From: Rhabditoides inermis
Lineage: Eukaryota > Nematoda > Chromadorea > Rhabditida > Rhabditidae
NCBI GenBank assembly: GCA_963966185.1
Contig: CAWZYM010000185.1
Coordinates: forward strand, 124,001 to 188,000
Direction: 5' to 3'
Length of the DNA: 64,000 nucleotides
Shown: in pieces, positions 50,101 through 60,800 of the stretch
How positions within the stretch are numbered: position 1 is the stretch's first letter
Layout of the letters: each line of letters begins with the position of its first letter
The notes under the pieces: generated by a model
Told to the model about the DNA's origin: nothing
Database searches by the model: none
The model's input: the letters and a program-made list of their open reading frames with translations, nothing else
Program-made: the position numbers and the translations under genes

Positions 50101-53068
50101 GCATGGCTTGTCTCAACTTGTAAATGTCCCAACTCGAGGAGAAAATATCCTCGATTTGGTTTTGTGCTCGTCCCGTGATTTCTGTTCTGACGTCACTGTC
50201 AGTGACGGCTTTGCAGATCATAAAAAACGTCCGTTTCTCTGTGCATTGTCATCCCACGCGCATTCCGATTGCTCGCCGCTCTGTGTTGTCATTTCGCAAG
50301 GGTGATTATTCATCAGCGACAAGCATGATTGCTTCAGTCGATTGGCTCTCAGAGCTGATGAGTCTCCCTGATATCAATACAATGTATGAGAGATTCACAC
50401 GCATTATGCATGTTGTGATTGAGAGCTGCATTCCGCGATTCGATGTTGTGAGAACACCTCGATCTCGTCACATTCACCGGCTTTTTGCCGCTAAACTATC
50501 AATATGGAGGAGGGAAGGAAACTCCCCAGCATACAAACATATGGTGAAAAGAATTAAGAAGGTAGCAAGGAGGGAGAGAGTGTTAAAAGAACGAATGTTT
50601 GCATCTAACAAGGCATCGTTCTTCTCCTATATGAAGAGGTGTGGTCGTGCGCAAGCACCCATACCGACTCTGATTGCAGGTGATATAATTGCAGATACAG
50701 CAGCGGCTAAGGCGGAAGTTCTGTCTAGGCAGTACGCGTCCGTGTTCACCACCGACAACGGGCGGATGCCGGCTCTCGAGTCGGCGACAGCGGCTCGCAT
50801 CCACGACGTGCGCTTCTCTCCACATACTGTGGAGCAAACTCTCACTCGGCTTATTGCCAAGGTCAATAAGACCCCCGAGCAAATTCCTGCCATATTTCTC
50901 AAGAACACGGCTTCTGCCACCGCGTTTCCACTCTCACTCCTTTTTAGTTACTCCATGTTCACATCCACTTTGCCTACTGAATGGAAGACCGGAGAAATCA
51001 CTCCTGTATTCAAAAAGGGAGCAAAACATGATCCTAGTAATTATCGCCCAATCTCACTAACCTCAGCCATAGGAAAAGTTATGGAAACCATTATCAAAAA
51101 TGAACTAACTACATACCTTTCGAATTCTCGATTACTGTCCTCTTCCCAATTCGGATTTCGTTCTAAACGGAGTACTGACTCTCAACTCCTTTTGTTCATG
51201 AGTGATCTAGTAAATGCCGAAAACAGAGGCATGTGCACTGACGTGCTCTACATCGATTTCTCGAAAGCATTCGATCGAGTGAGTCATCCAAAGCTTTTTG
51301 CTAAGCTGTCGTCGTCAACATCTACCTGTTTGCCGACGACGCCAAGATCTCAACATCCTTCAAGCCATCTGCCTCACCCGATGCGCTAGCGGCTGCTGCG
51401 AGAGCATTGGAGCGATGGATCGAGGAGTGGGAGATGCAAGTCTGCGCCAGCAAGTGTGCCGTTGTCCACGTCGGAAAAAAGAACCCGCGTCACGTCTACA
51501 ACCTTTGTGGTTCGCCAGTTCCGTCCAGCGAGGAGATACGCGATCTCGGAGTCACCGTCTCTTCCACCCTCACCTTCCGTCAACACGTCAACACCATTGC
51601 TTCCAAGGCAACAAAGAAGATCAACTTCCTCTTCCTGTCGCTGAAAACAAGAAACGAAGCCGTTCTTGTCAATGCGTATGCCATCTATGTGCGTTCGATT
51701 GTTGAATACGCTAGTGTGATCTACAGTCCACTGTACGACATGGACATCAACACGTTGGAGTCTATCCAGAACCTGTTTTTATCTCGCTTGGCTTTTCGAT
51801 GCAAGCTTTCACACCTATCGCATGCAGCGCTTCGCTCTCGGCTTGGCCTTGAAACGCTTGAGAGAAGAAGACAACTGAATGACTTATGTTACTTCTTCAG
51901 GCTAACGTCCGGGAAGATCGACCTGCCTCTCTATGTTCTCTTCGATGAGCGTCCGAGCTCCACCCGCGGTCTGCCAATCAAGTACTACCCCCGCACAAAC
52001 GCCAAAAGTAACACGACAAAGGCTTTCTATCCTTATAGGGTCTACGCTACTGTTAACGCTTTTTACCCTGAGATATTTGACTGCTGTCTCACCAGTACTT
52101 TCCGCAAGCACGTTGAATCGATTACGTGAACAGACACATCGTTACTCATTTTATATTGTACTCCCATAGGAAATTCCTTTGAAGCCTCTGTCACTTTTGA
52201 AGCCTCTGCCTCCCCCTGCCTCTCTAACATGAACTGTTACTACATTGTTAATTTTCATTAACCTTCTGCCTCGTATAAGTGCTATCTAGCCTTCGAATGC
52301 CTCAAATAATTGTACTGAATGTAACACCTTGTGCAATTAATAAATATTATTATAAATACTCATTAGTTTCTTTAATTAATATCATATAGTTTAGCTTGCC
52401 CTAAGACAAGCCGCCAAAAATTGATTCACTGGGTCTTGTAAAAGGCCCTGCAGTGTTAAAAAGCGATAACCGAGTGTCCTACGGCTTATCCCTGCCGACC
52501 GCGGCCAACTCGCGCCGGGTTTACGGCGCGCTATGGGGGCGGGGTCAACGAGTGAATGGGGCAAGAGGATTGGGCGCGTTATTGCACCGTTTTTTTCATT
52601 CACATTCGAATACATTTTTCAAAAAACAATAATTACAAAAATATAAATAATAATTTATAATAAAAAATATAATAAAAAGATGTTATGACACCTTTTGAGA
52701 ATCGCAGTGGCAGCGTTGTAGTTGGCGTGTGTGAGTTGCACACATTTCGGCTGGAACAAGGATCTCTCCTCTCTCTCCTCTCTCTCTCTCCCTTTCTCTC
52801 TCTCTCTCCCTCTCACCCTCCCCTCTCTCTCTCTCCATCTAACCTTGCCACTGGTTCCACTGGAGAATGGTCGAATGAGTACATCGTCGACGGTGAGAGA
52901 AGAGCAGTGGACACTGGCAAGGATTCTATGGATGACTGAATCGACTCTGTTATACCTGTAGTTCACGTCTCCCATCACATCATCCACATGCACGTGCGAA
53001 GAGTCGCTGTGAGCACCGACCAGCAGGATCTAGAAAGAGAGAGAAGGAGAGAGGGAGGGAGGAGGAAG

Positions 53069-53146
<78 letters not shown>

Positions 53147-55799
53147 GAGAGAGAGAGAGAGCTCACCTGACTTCCTTCGACTCTGTCCAGCTTCCCAGCC
53201 AGCTCTACCGTAGACACCACGAGACGGGCACGAGTCTTAGACAGGTAGTAGAGAAGCTCATCTGGAAGCAACCTAACAAATGAATCGTGTGTCTTTACAG
53301 TCTAGTATCTGTCAACACATGATTAGTCTGCTAAAAGTCGCAAGCCGCCTGTTTCTCTTTCAAAAACGCGGAGACCTTGGCGCATGGTCAAGAACCAACT
53401 CGATAGGAGTCCGACTATAGTCATATATAAATGGATAGATTACAGTTTCCACTCACCCTCCGTACTCTCTGTGTTCACTCCACTGGCCAGTCCACCAATG
53501 AGAGCACACGCGAGGAACACACACGGGTAGTGGACAGAATTCGGCAGGAGGAGGAGAACTGGGGTGTCTGTAAAGGTACAGGTACAGGTATACTCCCGAT
53601 TTGAAGAGATTACTCTGCGGAGGGGGTGTGAGATTATGGCTATGGCACTACCATCATAGCCTTGTAGCAAGGAGGTGCCTGGAACAAGCGCTAGCGCTAG
53701 TACATCTCATTCCCGCAGAGCAGTGCACCACCGAGAGACGTTTAGTTTCTCATCAATCCTCGGTATTTATCTATGTGTTATTTTTCTTATCACATCAACC
53801 GTATGAAATATTATATTTCACACAGTACTATTCTCTTGTCTCGTCTTTTCAAAGGACATATTTCGTACATCGTAGCGTCATTGAGTATCGCCCATGGCGT
53901 GTTCCCTGCGGCAACAATCCAAAGCGATGACCCCTGGTCACTTGTTTCCCGCCCGCGTTTGCATTCACTCCACAAACCAGAAATCTTGCCATTCCAAACT
54001 CATTATACACAATTCCTTCTTCCTCCATTTACTTTCAAAATGTTCCTAATATCTTTTTTTCAGATGGACAAGCAACTTTTAATTGAGAATGAAAAAGTCG
54101 CGCAGTCTTCTCGCAAGAAATTCGTCAGAAAAGCTGGTATGATGGATGATTTTCAACTTTGAAAATACACTAGTGTCTTTTTTCAGTAACCTCGCTACTT
54201 ACTGCGGTCGTAGTTGGTTTCGGTGTGGCGTTGATCAATCTGGGATGGCGCTCTAGCGGACACTGCGAATTGAGTGAGACGGTAGGTTTTGGCAATTTGG
54301 AAAAGATCACGACACCTTTTGGTGTCGACCACACTATGTGTAGTAATGTGGTGTCATTTCACTACCCAAAAAGATCTTGCAAAGAGAATTGAGCGTAGAA
54401 GCTGCCTTCAACTCCATTCCATTCAGCTCCCGCTTTGGTTGATGGTCTACGGTCTGGTCCTGGTCGTCAAGAACCTCTCTCGACTCTGCGAACGCTTCCG
54501 AAACATCATCTTCGAGTTCTATCTCACCATCTTTGAAGGAATATGGTGCGTTTTAAATCTTCGGTTAGCCGGCAACACATCCGAAATATTATAGATGATA
54601 TTATATTAACACATTATTCATTATAGGTCGATCTACGGTCTCTACATCCTGTTTTCCTATGACGTGGACATTTTCTACATCGACAATGCGAAGGTATTCT
54701 TACTCATTTTAGGGGTAGAAGTGCTAATAGAAAGTGTCTGTTTGGCCAGGATAGAAAGAGGAGAGAGAGAGAGAGAAAGTTGGGTTAAATATAAACTCTC
54801 AAATTCCTAAATGCATTCCAGTTGACGTCTGCCTACTTCGTCCCGTGGTCTCAGCGCCCCTCCTTCCTCCACCCCTCCTTTCCCTACTTCTGGATAGACG
54901 TCTACCGCGCGCCCTTCAACTCCTCCAAGGCGTGCGATAGCGTGGCGTTCACTGCGTCCCTCTGGCTCATCCCCGCCACAGTCGCCTACAACGCCGCCCT
55001 TCTCTCCCTCTCTCTGCTCTATTGCTGCGCTGGAAAGGCGAGGGTGCGCCCGCAGACTGAACGCGAGCAGTTTGACCTCGTCAGATTCGTGTGATCTCTT
55101 TGAAAGTTAAACAATTCATCATATGATGCCAGTCCGGATAACTTTTGATTTGTGTGACCTCAATTCGACCTCGTCAGATTCGTGTAATGGCAAGTGGTAA
55201 GATGCTAGGAGTCGAAACCATTTCCAAATTTGCGTTTTCGTTGTGATCACTCTATCGCGTGTTATTGATGGTCACAAAGGTTTGAATAAGGTTTGAATGA
55301 GCTATTCGACCTCGTCAGATTCGTGTGATCTATTTGAAGCTAAACACTTGTGAAAAAGTCCGGCTAATATACTTGATTTGTGTGATCTTAGTCGTTTTGA
55401 ATAAACCCACCCTTGTCCACTCCACTCTTCTGCAGCACAGCGGCTAGGCGAAAGGCATACTCGCGTAGTTGCGAGAAAGTCAGGCTGGCGTCCGGATCGG
55501 TCTGTGCCAAGAACATAATAAGAATGTTCATCTCGAATTAAGTAACACATGGCAATGTAATTCACGTAAAGGTACTGTAAAGTATAGTATTAACGCCTAC
55601 TGCAAGTTCCAACAATACGGGTTTCGGTGGTCCCGTCGATTCGAAGACCAATTTGAATTATTTGAAAGGAACGAATCCAGTCATCCAGTGAAAGCATTTC
55701 CAAATGATGTCTTACCAGAGCCACATCATCTCCGTAGTTCCGGGCATTTGCAAGTATTTGAAGGTGGAATAAATCGGAAGAGGGAATCGGAGACGACAT
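46143..55799 (-). CDS. Acyl-CoA synthetase / 4-coumarate-CoA ligase-like enzyme
   Basis: Seventeen exons give 526 aa: 55716-55799, 55411-55501, 53457-53567, 53167-53261, 52844-53029, 52692-52750, 49207-49297, 49078-49164, 48904-48981, 48627-48720, 48320-48426, 47486-47565, 47335-47393, 47135-47235, 46967-47041, 46331-46403, 46143-46252. The ANL superfamily forms acyl-AMP from acid and ATP, then acyl-CoA. Motifs are FSSGTSGKPKCV (A3, 182-193), LLPFYHGSG (A4/A5 region), YGMTEL (327-), DGWLHTGDL (A7), DRLKDLIKVNG (A8) and TASGKVLRR with catalytic Lys near 516 (A10). No C-terminal SKL is present, so peroxisomal targeting is not indicated. Oddities: intron 14 starts GC (GCGAGT), and the acceptor before exon 16 reads TTTCCG instead of TTTCCAG. 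The coding frame needs a splice there. Confidence 0.9.
49575..50226 (+). pseudogene. LINE ORF2 endonuclease segment
   Basis: The AP-endonuclease-like region contains QVNARSIRNN at the start, CETWLD, GGGVAIL, LIGDFN and a final SDGFADH. This is the family order expected for a CR1/jockey-type endonuclease. The frame then shifts at an A6 run (50,220-50,226): the downstream sequence continues the same protein in another frame (NVRFSVHCHP), consistent with a single-base indel. Confidence 0.8.
50214..51310 (+). pseudogene. LINE ORF2 reverse transcriptase, N-terminal part
   Basis: It contains the linker and RT fingers/palm motifs TPVFKKG, NYRPISLTS, GFRSKRST and YIDFSKAFDRVSH. The frame breaks just after KLFAKLSS. 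The segment normally holding the PQGSVLG-type motif is missing, and the sequence jumps to the FADD box at about 51,326 in another frame, implying a deletion of roughly 70 codons. Confidence 0.8.
51311..52129 (+). pseudogene. LINE ORF2 RT catalytic box and C-terminal region
   Basis: It starts with VNIYLFADDAK, the RT catalytic Asp pair, and continues through KCAVVHVGKK and LGVTVSSTLTF to a C-terminal domain that stops at 52,127-52,129. It is separated from the upstream RT part by the internal deletion, so the polymerase cannot be complete. Confidence 0.8.
54064..55094 (+). CDS. Four-TM membrane protein, TMEM272-like, nested in an intron
   Basis: Five exons, 54064-54136, 54187-54285, 54344-54545, 54627-54693 and 54822-55094, give 237 aa with phases agreeing. 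The gene lies wholly inside the intron of the acyl-CoA synthetase gene between 53,567 and 55,411, on the opposite strand. The ATG directly follows CTTTTTTTCAG, a likely trans-splice site. Hydrophobic segments are LLTAVVVGFGVALINLGW, LPLWLMVYGLVLVV, FYLTIFEGIW-IYGLYILF, and a last one in exon 5 (LWLIPATVAYNAALLSL). Conserved-looking features are CEL before loop 1 and FWIDVY...C before TM4. The layout resembles nematode TMEM272-like proteins; that assignment is tentative. The exon 2/3 junction uses a GTTTTG donor and is the weakest. The intron there holds a GACACCTTTTGGTGTC hairpin. Confidence 0.72.
55071..55340 (+). repeat. Tandem copies of a gene 3' end
   Basis: The last coding bases of the four-TM gene, 'gacctcgtcagattcgtgt', recur at about 55,166-55,184 and 55,317-55,335. 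Each time they are followed by matching downstream blocks ('gatct(c/a)tttgaa', 'agtccgg', 'cttgatttgtgtga'). The copies would duplicate the C-terminal seven codons and the 3' UTR, but not an exon acceptor. Confidence 0.7.
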
Positions 55800-56132
55800 T
55801 TGGGAAAGTGAACTGAATGCACAAACACACTAGTGGTATTGCGAGAAATGATGACAGGCAATTTCCTCGTTTTCTTATTTTCAGTTGTCCGAACTCTCCT
55901 CACTTCTAATTGTTATTTATCATTTAGAGTTTTTTATCTTTGAAATTCAGCGTAAACTAACACACAAAACTAGGAGAAAATGCAAAAAAAAGCATTTTTT
56001 GTTTGTTTTGGGAGCGTACAGTATGTAGAAAAAAGGGCAGATAGAAAACTTGTGAAATATTTATTGCACAATGACCACATAGACACAGACAAATCACTAC
56101 CAATCGATAATCGATAATCGACCATCGATAGA
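55800..56132. other. Short spacer between GT31 and acyl-CoA synthetase genes
   Basis: On the minus strand AATAAA (plus 56,060-56,065) lies about 70 nt past the GT31 stop. About 260 nt further on, an acceptor (CATTCAG) lies 13 nt before the synthetase ATG. No other feature is seen. The arrangement is like a nematode operon junction. Confidence 0.5.
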
Positions 56133-56502
56133 TCACCCGATCGAATCGCGCACGCCTTTCCATATCCGCCGCAGGGTGTCGGGAGAGTGACGGCTGCAAT
56201 ACAGTAATTGAGTAATATTCAAATTACAGTACCCGTAGCTTACTACTGTAATTACAGTACCTGTATTGATAGTGATAGACGACAAAGTCGTCGGCGATGT
56301 GTTTATCGAATCCCTCGTTGTGGATCTGTCGGAGACCGGTGCAGGAAGAGAGGACTGCAAGGAGAGAATAGAGAGAGAGAGACAGTGAGAGAGAGGAGAA
56401 GAGAGAGAGATAGAGAGATAGAGAGAGAGGGAGGGAGAGAGAGAGAGAGGATGTGGAGAGAGAAGGAGGGAGATAGAGAGAGAGAGGGAGAGGGAGAGGA
56501 AA

Positions 56503-56540
<38 letters not shown>

Positions 56541-57136
56541 AGGGAGGACGCACCTCCCATGAACACATCGTCTAGATGCACGAATGGCACAGCGCACACG
56601 TGCGAGAGCAGCTCGCGCGCGCCCGCTCGAGAGAGAATGAACGAGGAACCCTGAAGACGAGTACGTTTCCCATACGTTTCTGACAAGTGACAAGACTGTA
56701 CGGCGAGCTCTGCATACGTTTCGCATACATCTGCGTACGTTTCACGCCCTGACAATACGGTACGAAGATCCTCGCAGGCGTTTCGCACATTACGTTGTGC
56801 GTTTCACGCACCGTTCTATTGCATAGACTTTTCGAAAGGCATAATGTTCGTCACATCTCGTCATTTCACTTTTCTAGACGAAACTTTCTGAAAGTCTCAA
56901 AGTCGATTGCGAGGAATGATGCGAACAAGTGAGAACTTGGGATAGCCACCTATATATAAAACGTCTTCCGAAAAGACGTAGTACCCACCTGCGTGAACAT
57001 GCATGAACATGAGATAGCCCAGGTATGTGAAAGGACGTACCTGCGTGAACCTTGGATAGCACAGATGTGGGTACATGTCTCCCGAGACGTGCCACGTGAG
57101 CCACGGCATGAAGAGGCGGGGGTAGCCGCGCGACAC
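56133..57136 (-). CDS. GT31 beta-1,3-galactosyltransferase-like, 3' part only
   Basis: Four exons, 57041-57136, 56554-56650, 56261-56354 and 56133-56193, encode the C-terminal ~115 residues with all phases agreeing. The order DMYPHLCYPRFTQGSSFILS, then VPFVHLDDVFMG, and FVVYHYQ near the end, is the GT31 pattern (YP.Y..G.gYvlS, then .EDVfvG). Such enzymes act in the Golgi and transfer galactose or GlcNAc. The N-terminal TM anchor and the DxD-bearing exons are not in the 280 bp upstream, where a DIRS-like element begins at about 57,419. They may lie beyond the window or be lost. The terminal exon ends ...RRIWKGVRDSIG and stop. Confidence 0.72.
56929..57060. repeat. Partial copies of a GT31 exon end and donor
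   Basis: The 3' end of exon 57041-57136 with its donor (minus: CTATCCAAGGTTCACGCAG, GTACGT) recurs downstream as CTATCTCATG...GTTCACGCAG with GTGGGT (plus 56,988-57,018), and more weakly as CTATCCCAAGTTC (plus 56,929-56,950). Confidence 0.6.
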
Positions 57137-57418
57137 CTGACGGCAGGAACAGGTCACGTTTACGTATATGCATGCGCATATGTGGATGGCTGACTGTCCC
57201 TGCACACTTCTTTCCATTTTACTTTCAACTATGTACGTGTCAGCGTAATAACTTTCTGATTTGACGATGCTTTAACGTGTTCACAACCCACGATGTTGCC
57301 ACGAAATCAGCCGTTATCGTACCAGACACCATGCGATTCGGTGACAGGCCAAGGGAGAGAGAGAGAAATGAGAGATGAGAGATGAGCATGACGTCATTTC
57401 AATATGGCATCCTTTCTT
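57137..57418. other. GT31 intron remainder before the DIRS-like element
   Basis: No exon of the glycosyltransferase is recognisable in this stretch, which contains only a short GA run at 57,354-57,366. Confidence 0.4.
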
Positions 57419-57427
57419 TATAATAAA

Positions 57428-57696
57428 CTACGGTGACTCTATAACAAGTGCTTATCTTCCATAAAGCTCGAACAATCTCACAACTCGAAGCCTGGATAGC
57501 AACAAAAGGGGACAAAAGAAGGCAAACCTGCCGAACTGTGACGGGACAATCAATACCCAAGTGACAAGAAAAAACGCGCGGGAAAAATGGAAAGAGACCG
57601 CGCTATGCTTGGGTCCCGGAAAGAAAACAAGCAATGCGCGCTACGGGCGGCGCAAAAAATACAGGTTCGAGAGAAATTACGAAAACAACCTCACTT
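57428..57696. repeat. Left inverted terminal repeat of DIRS-like element
   Basis: It is the reverse complement of 63,555-63,823 with very few differences ('actctataac' here, 'actcgataac' equivalent at the right). The near identity of the arms indicates recent activity. Confidence 0.95.
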
Positions 57697-57852
57697 TTTT
57701 CCGTGAGCTCGGCATGAGTAGGCAGGCTATTGTTGTTTGTCTGCTTGTGCTTGAGGACTTCTGAGTCCTCTCTCACTTAGAGCTTTGCTCTACTTTTTTC
57801 CTTTTTATTGTTCCTTTGTGTTCCTTTGTTCTTGTTGACATTGCTACTTTAG

Positions 57853-60800
57853 GGTAGTAATGTCTTCGGCGGTGATTACCCCGAATCCTCAGTTGCCGGC
57901 GCTGCTGGCTGCTGCGGGAGGCGACGGAGGACACTCCTCGCGGCTCGGTCCTTCCTTTCGGAATCAAGATCTTGCTCCCGTACCGCCTCGGCGTCGTCGC
58001 GTTCGCGTTCTCGGTCGGCTTCGCCTAGGCGCAAGCGGCACCGTCGCTCACCGTCCTCGGATGAACAGTCCTCGGACCCCGAGACTCGTTCCCGCCGCGG
58101 CAAATTCCTGTCTGAGAGAGTGAGTTTCTTCCTCTGTTCTTGTTGGTGCTAATGTGACTCGTTGCAGAAGCCTTACAAGATCCCCAAGTTGGCTGACTTT
58201 GCATCTGCCTCGCCCGCAGTTCCCCCGCCTCCGTCATTTGTGACAAAGAAGGAGAAGGAACGGGTGCGCCTCCCGGAGAAGCAGCTGACTCTCTTCGAGT
58301 CAATTGCGAAAGGAGTTAGCGGTGAGTCTTGATTCCTAGGTGGTGCGAAACGGTTGGTTTCAGTGAGGTCCTCTGAGAGGGAAGAGCTGCTCACGCAGGT
58401 ACCAATGCCAGCTTCTGTGCTGGGTCACGTTCCCGCGGTCGATCCCGAGCTGGGTCCGGTGAAGGGTGCTGCTCGGGTCTCGGAGGCCCGTCTGACGGAG
58501 CTGCATTCCGTGATCCTTGCAGCGGCATCAGCGCTTTCGATGGGCGAAGCGTCGGAGGGTGAGCGTGTTCTTTTTATCGCTTTTATCCTGTTGCTTCAGG
58601 CAGTGCCCGGGAAGGCTACATCGAGGCAACGGCCAAGTTCCTGGGCATCGCTGTCCAGGACATCATCTGCATTAGACGGTCGAGGGTCGTTGATTCTCTG
58701 GGGATTCCCCCGCACCTGGTGGTGGATCTGCCTCGCATCCTCATATCGAAGGAGGAATACTACACGGACCTGAACAAGGGTTAGTCCGGTAGTCGAGTGT
58801 TAGGCAAATATGAATTTCCTTGCTTCAGAATTGACCCCGCTCCTGTTCGGTTCGACCGTGCGCGGTCGCATCGCGGCCGCGGGCGCCGGCTCCGACCTGC
58901 TTCGGGCCATCGAAAAGTTGAGTGGAAGGTGAGTGCATTGTCACACAGGCTTCGACTCATTTCGTTGGTTAAGAGACAGGTCGCGTCAGACCACTTCCTC
59001 ATCGGGAGGCCGTCGCTCTTCACGCCACTCGGGACACAAGGCAGCCAAGCGTCCCTACACGAACCAGCCGGGCCCATCGTCTGGCGGAAAGCGGTATGGG
59101 GTTGATGTCGTTGTGAATCCCCCCACTCATGCCTCCCTGCATGTTGAGCGCGTATTTGCCTCAGGTCATAGCGACCCACCAGGCGCTCTGTGTGTTCCCA
59201 CGTACATAGCTGGTACTATTGCGAATCGTTTTCATAAATGGGCGCGGCTTACTTCGGACCCCACCATTCGTTCAATTGTGCAGGGTTACCGTATTCAGTT
59301 CGCCCGTGTCCCGGCTCGTTCCTTCGTGGTCGGCCAGATGAGCGCGCGCGACGTCCCAGATATTCTGGATTCTGAGATCGCCCTTATGTTGGAAAAGAAG
59401 GCGATTGAATTAGTACCTTACGGGGAGAGGGTGATTTTGTCCTCTATGTTCCCGGTCCCAAAAAAGGATGGGTCTGTCCGCCCGGTTTTCAACATGAAAC
59501 GGGTAAACGCATTTATCAACGCTCCGCACTTCAAAATGGAGAACTTGCAGACAGCAATGGTTCTGCTTGAAAAAGGCGATTTTATGGCAAAAATTGATCT
59601 GAAAGATGCGTATTGGTCGGTGCTGGTCGCACCAGAGAGCCGTAACTTCATGGCTTTTAATAATATTTATCTATTTGCGAGTGATTCACAAATATTTTCT
59701 ATTCCCGCAGGCTGCAAGAGCACTTATGACGGGCGCGACATTTTCTCTGCGTGTGAGAAGAGAACGGGGGAAAGAGCAACACAAAACAAAACATGGCGAT
59801 TGCAAAAACAGTTAGATCAGATATCAGACGAAAGTGTGAAAGAAACGTGTAACGAATAACACATCGATCGAAGTGAAAATTATGAATTTGAGGAAATATA
59901 TGAAACGTAAACGTAAACACTCAGGCACCATGATGAGCAAAATTGTGAACAATGTTGATATAAAAAGAAATGAACTGAATGCATAACACGAAGTTACAAA
60001 GAGGCAACATGTGAAAAGAGAGACTGTAGATAGAAGTTTAGCGGTCAATCTTTGTCCACTGACCGGGCAGTCGCAACTTGAACAGCTCGAGTCCTCGCAC
60101 AGTCCACTCGCGCCGGCCAGCAGTGTCGTTGAGTCGAATCGCCTCCCTCCAGGCGGCAGCGTACTTGGCAGCATCCTCCGGGCAGTAGTCGGGACGGGCT
60201 CTCGCTGGACAGTCTCTCGCGAGACAGTCCATGTTGAATTTGCGGATGAAAGAGGTGGCATCCTCGGGGCAGTTGAAGGAGAGAAGCAAGGTGTTGAACA
60301 CGTCACTATCACGGTCGGCGACAATTCGGCAATCGGTCGTCTTCAGTCCAAACAAGGTAGTGTTTTCGAAAAAGTAGTTCCGGTAGGATCGGGAAACGCG
60401 GGTCAGAATGACACGCTTCCTCCTCTCCTCTCCATCTCCAATAGGTGTGGAAATCGGTGGACTCACAGGTGCAGGGGTCTCCTTGGGTTTGGCGAGCTCG
60501 TCGATCCTCTGCCTCAGCTCCTCGATCTGCTCCTCCAAATAGGCGATGGACTCGTTCACCATACTGCACAGACGAGCGCCCAATGTGACGCTCAGTTCAT
60601 TGAATGTCTGCGAGAGGAAGTCGCGAAGGTGGTCAGCCGAGTTCAAAATGGAAGTAGGCGACAGGTCAGGAGTGAGGAATGGAATAGGTGTTGCCGAAAA
60701 AGGAATAGAAGTAGTAGAATCAGTTGAAGTAGTGCCAGAATTGGGCTGCTTGGCAAATTTGCTGGAAGACTTGGATGTTTTGCCTTTCGGCATGGCGAAT

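Larger units (their letters stand above)
49329..52352 (+). mobile_element. CR1-like non-LTR retrotransposon, 5'-truncated and deleted
   Basis: It lies in intron 6 of the acyl-CoA synthetase gene, about 30 bp upstream of the 3' splice site, antisense to it. The order is: four copies of a 19-bp unit ACATCCGTGCCAACAAGCT (49,329-49,408); the C-terminal end of ORF1 (to 49,583); ORF2 endonuclease; reverse transcriptase; C-terminal region; and a 3' end in AATAAATATTATT. It is dead: a frameshift at an A-run and an internal deletion break ORF2. The ORF1 end and the 3' tail match the short element at 59,659-60,838. Confidence 0.85.

Noticed and set aside
52692..52750. Suspected lost exon because phase 2 seemed not to match the next exon
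   Set aside because: An acceptor 16 nt further upstream (ATTTAG at 49,298-49,303) restores the phase and gives a plausible loop, so no exon needs to be missing.
52957..52978. A 20-nt intron (gtataac...cag) in synthetase exon 52844-53029
   Set aside because: It is too short to splice and would create a stop; reading through is open and fits the family.
56897..57040. In-frame continuation of GT31 exon with GGYYVFSEDVLY
   Set aside because: It tempts as a GT31 'G-YVFS' motif, but it follows the consensus donor GTACGT. The next true exon already supplies GSSFILS in the expected place, so it is better explained by the partial exon-end duplication.
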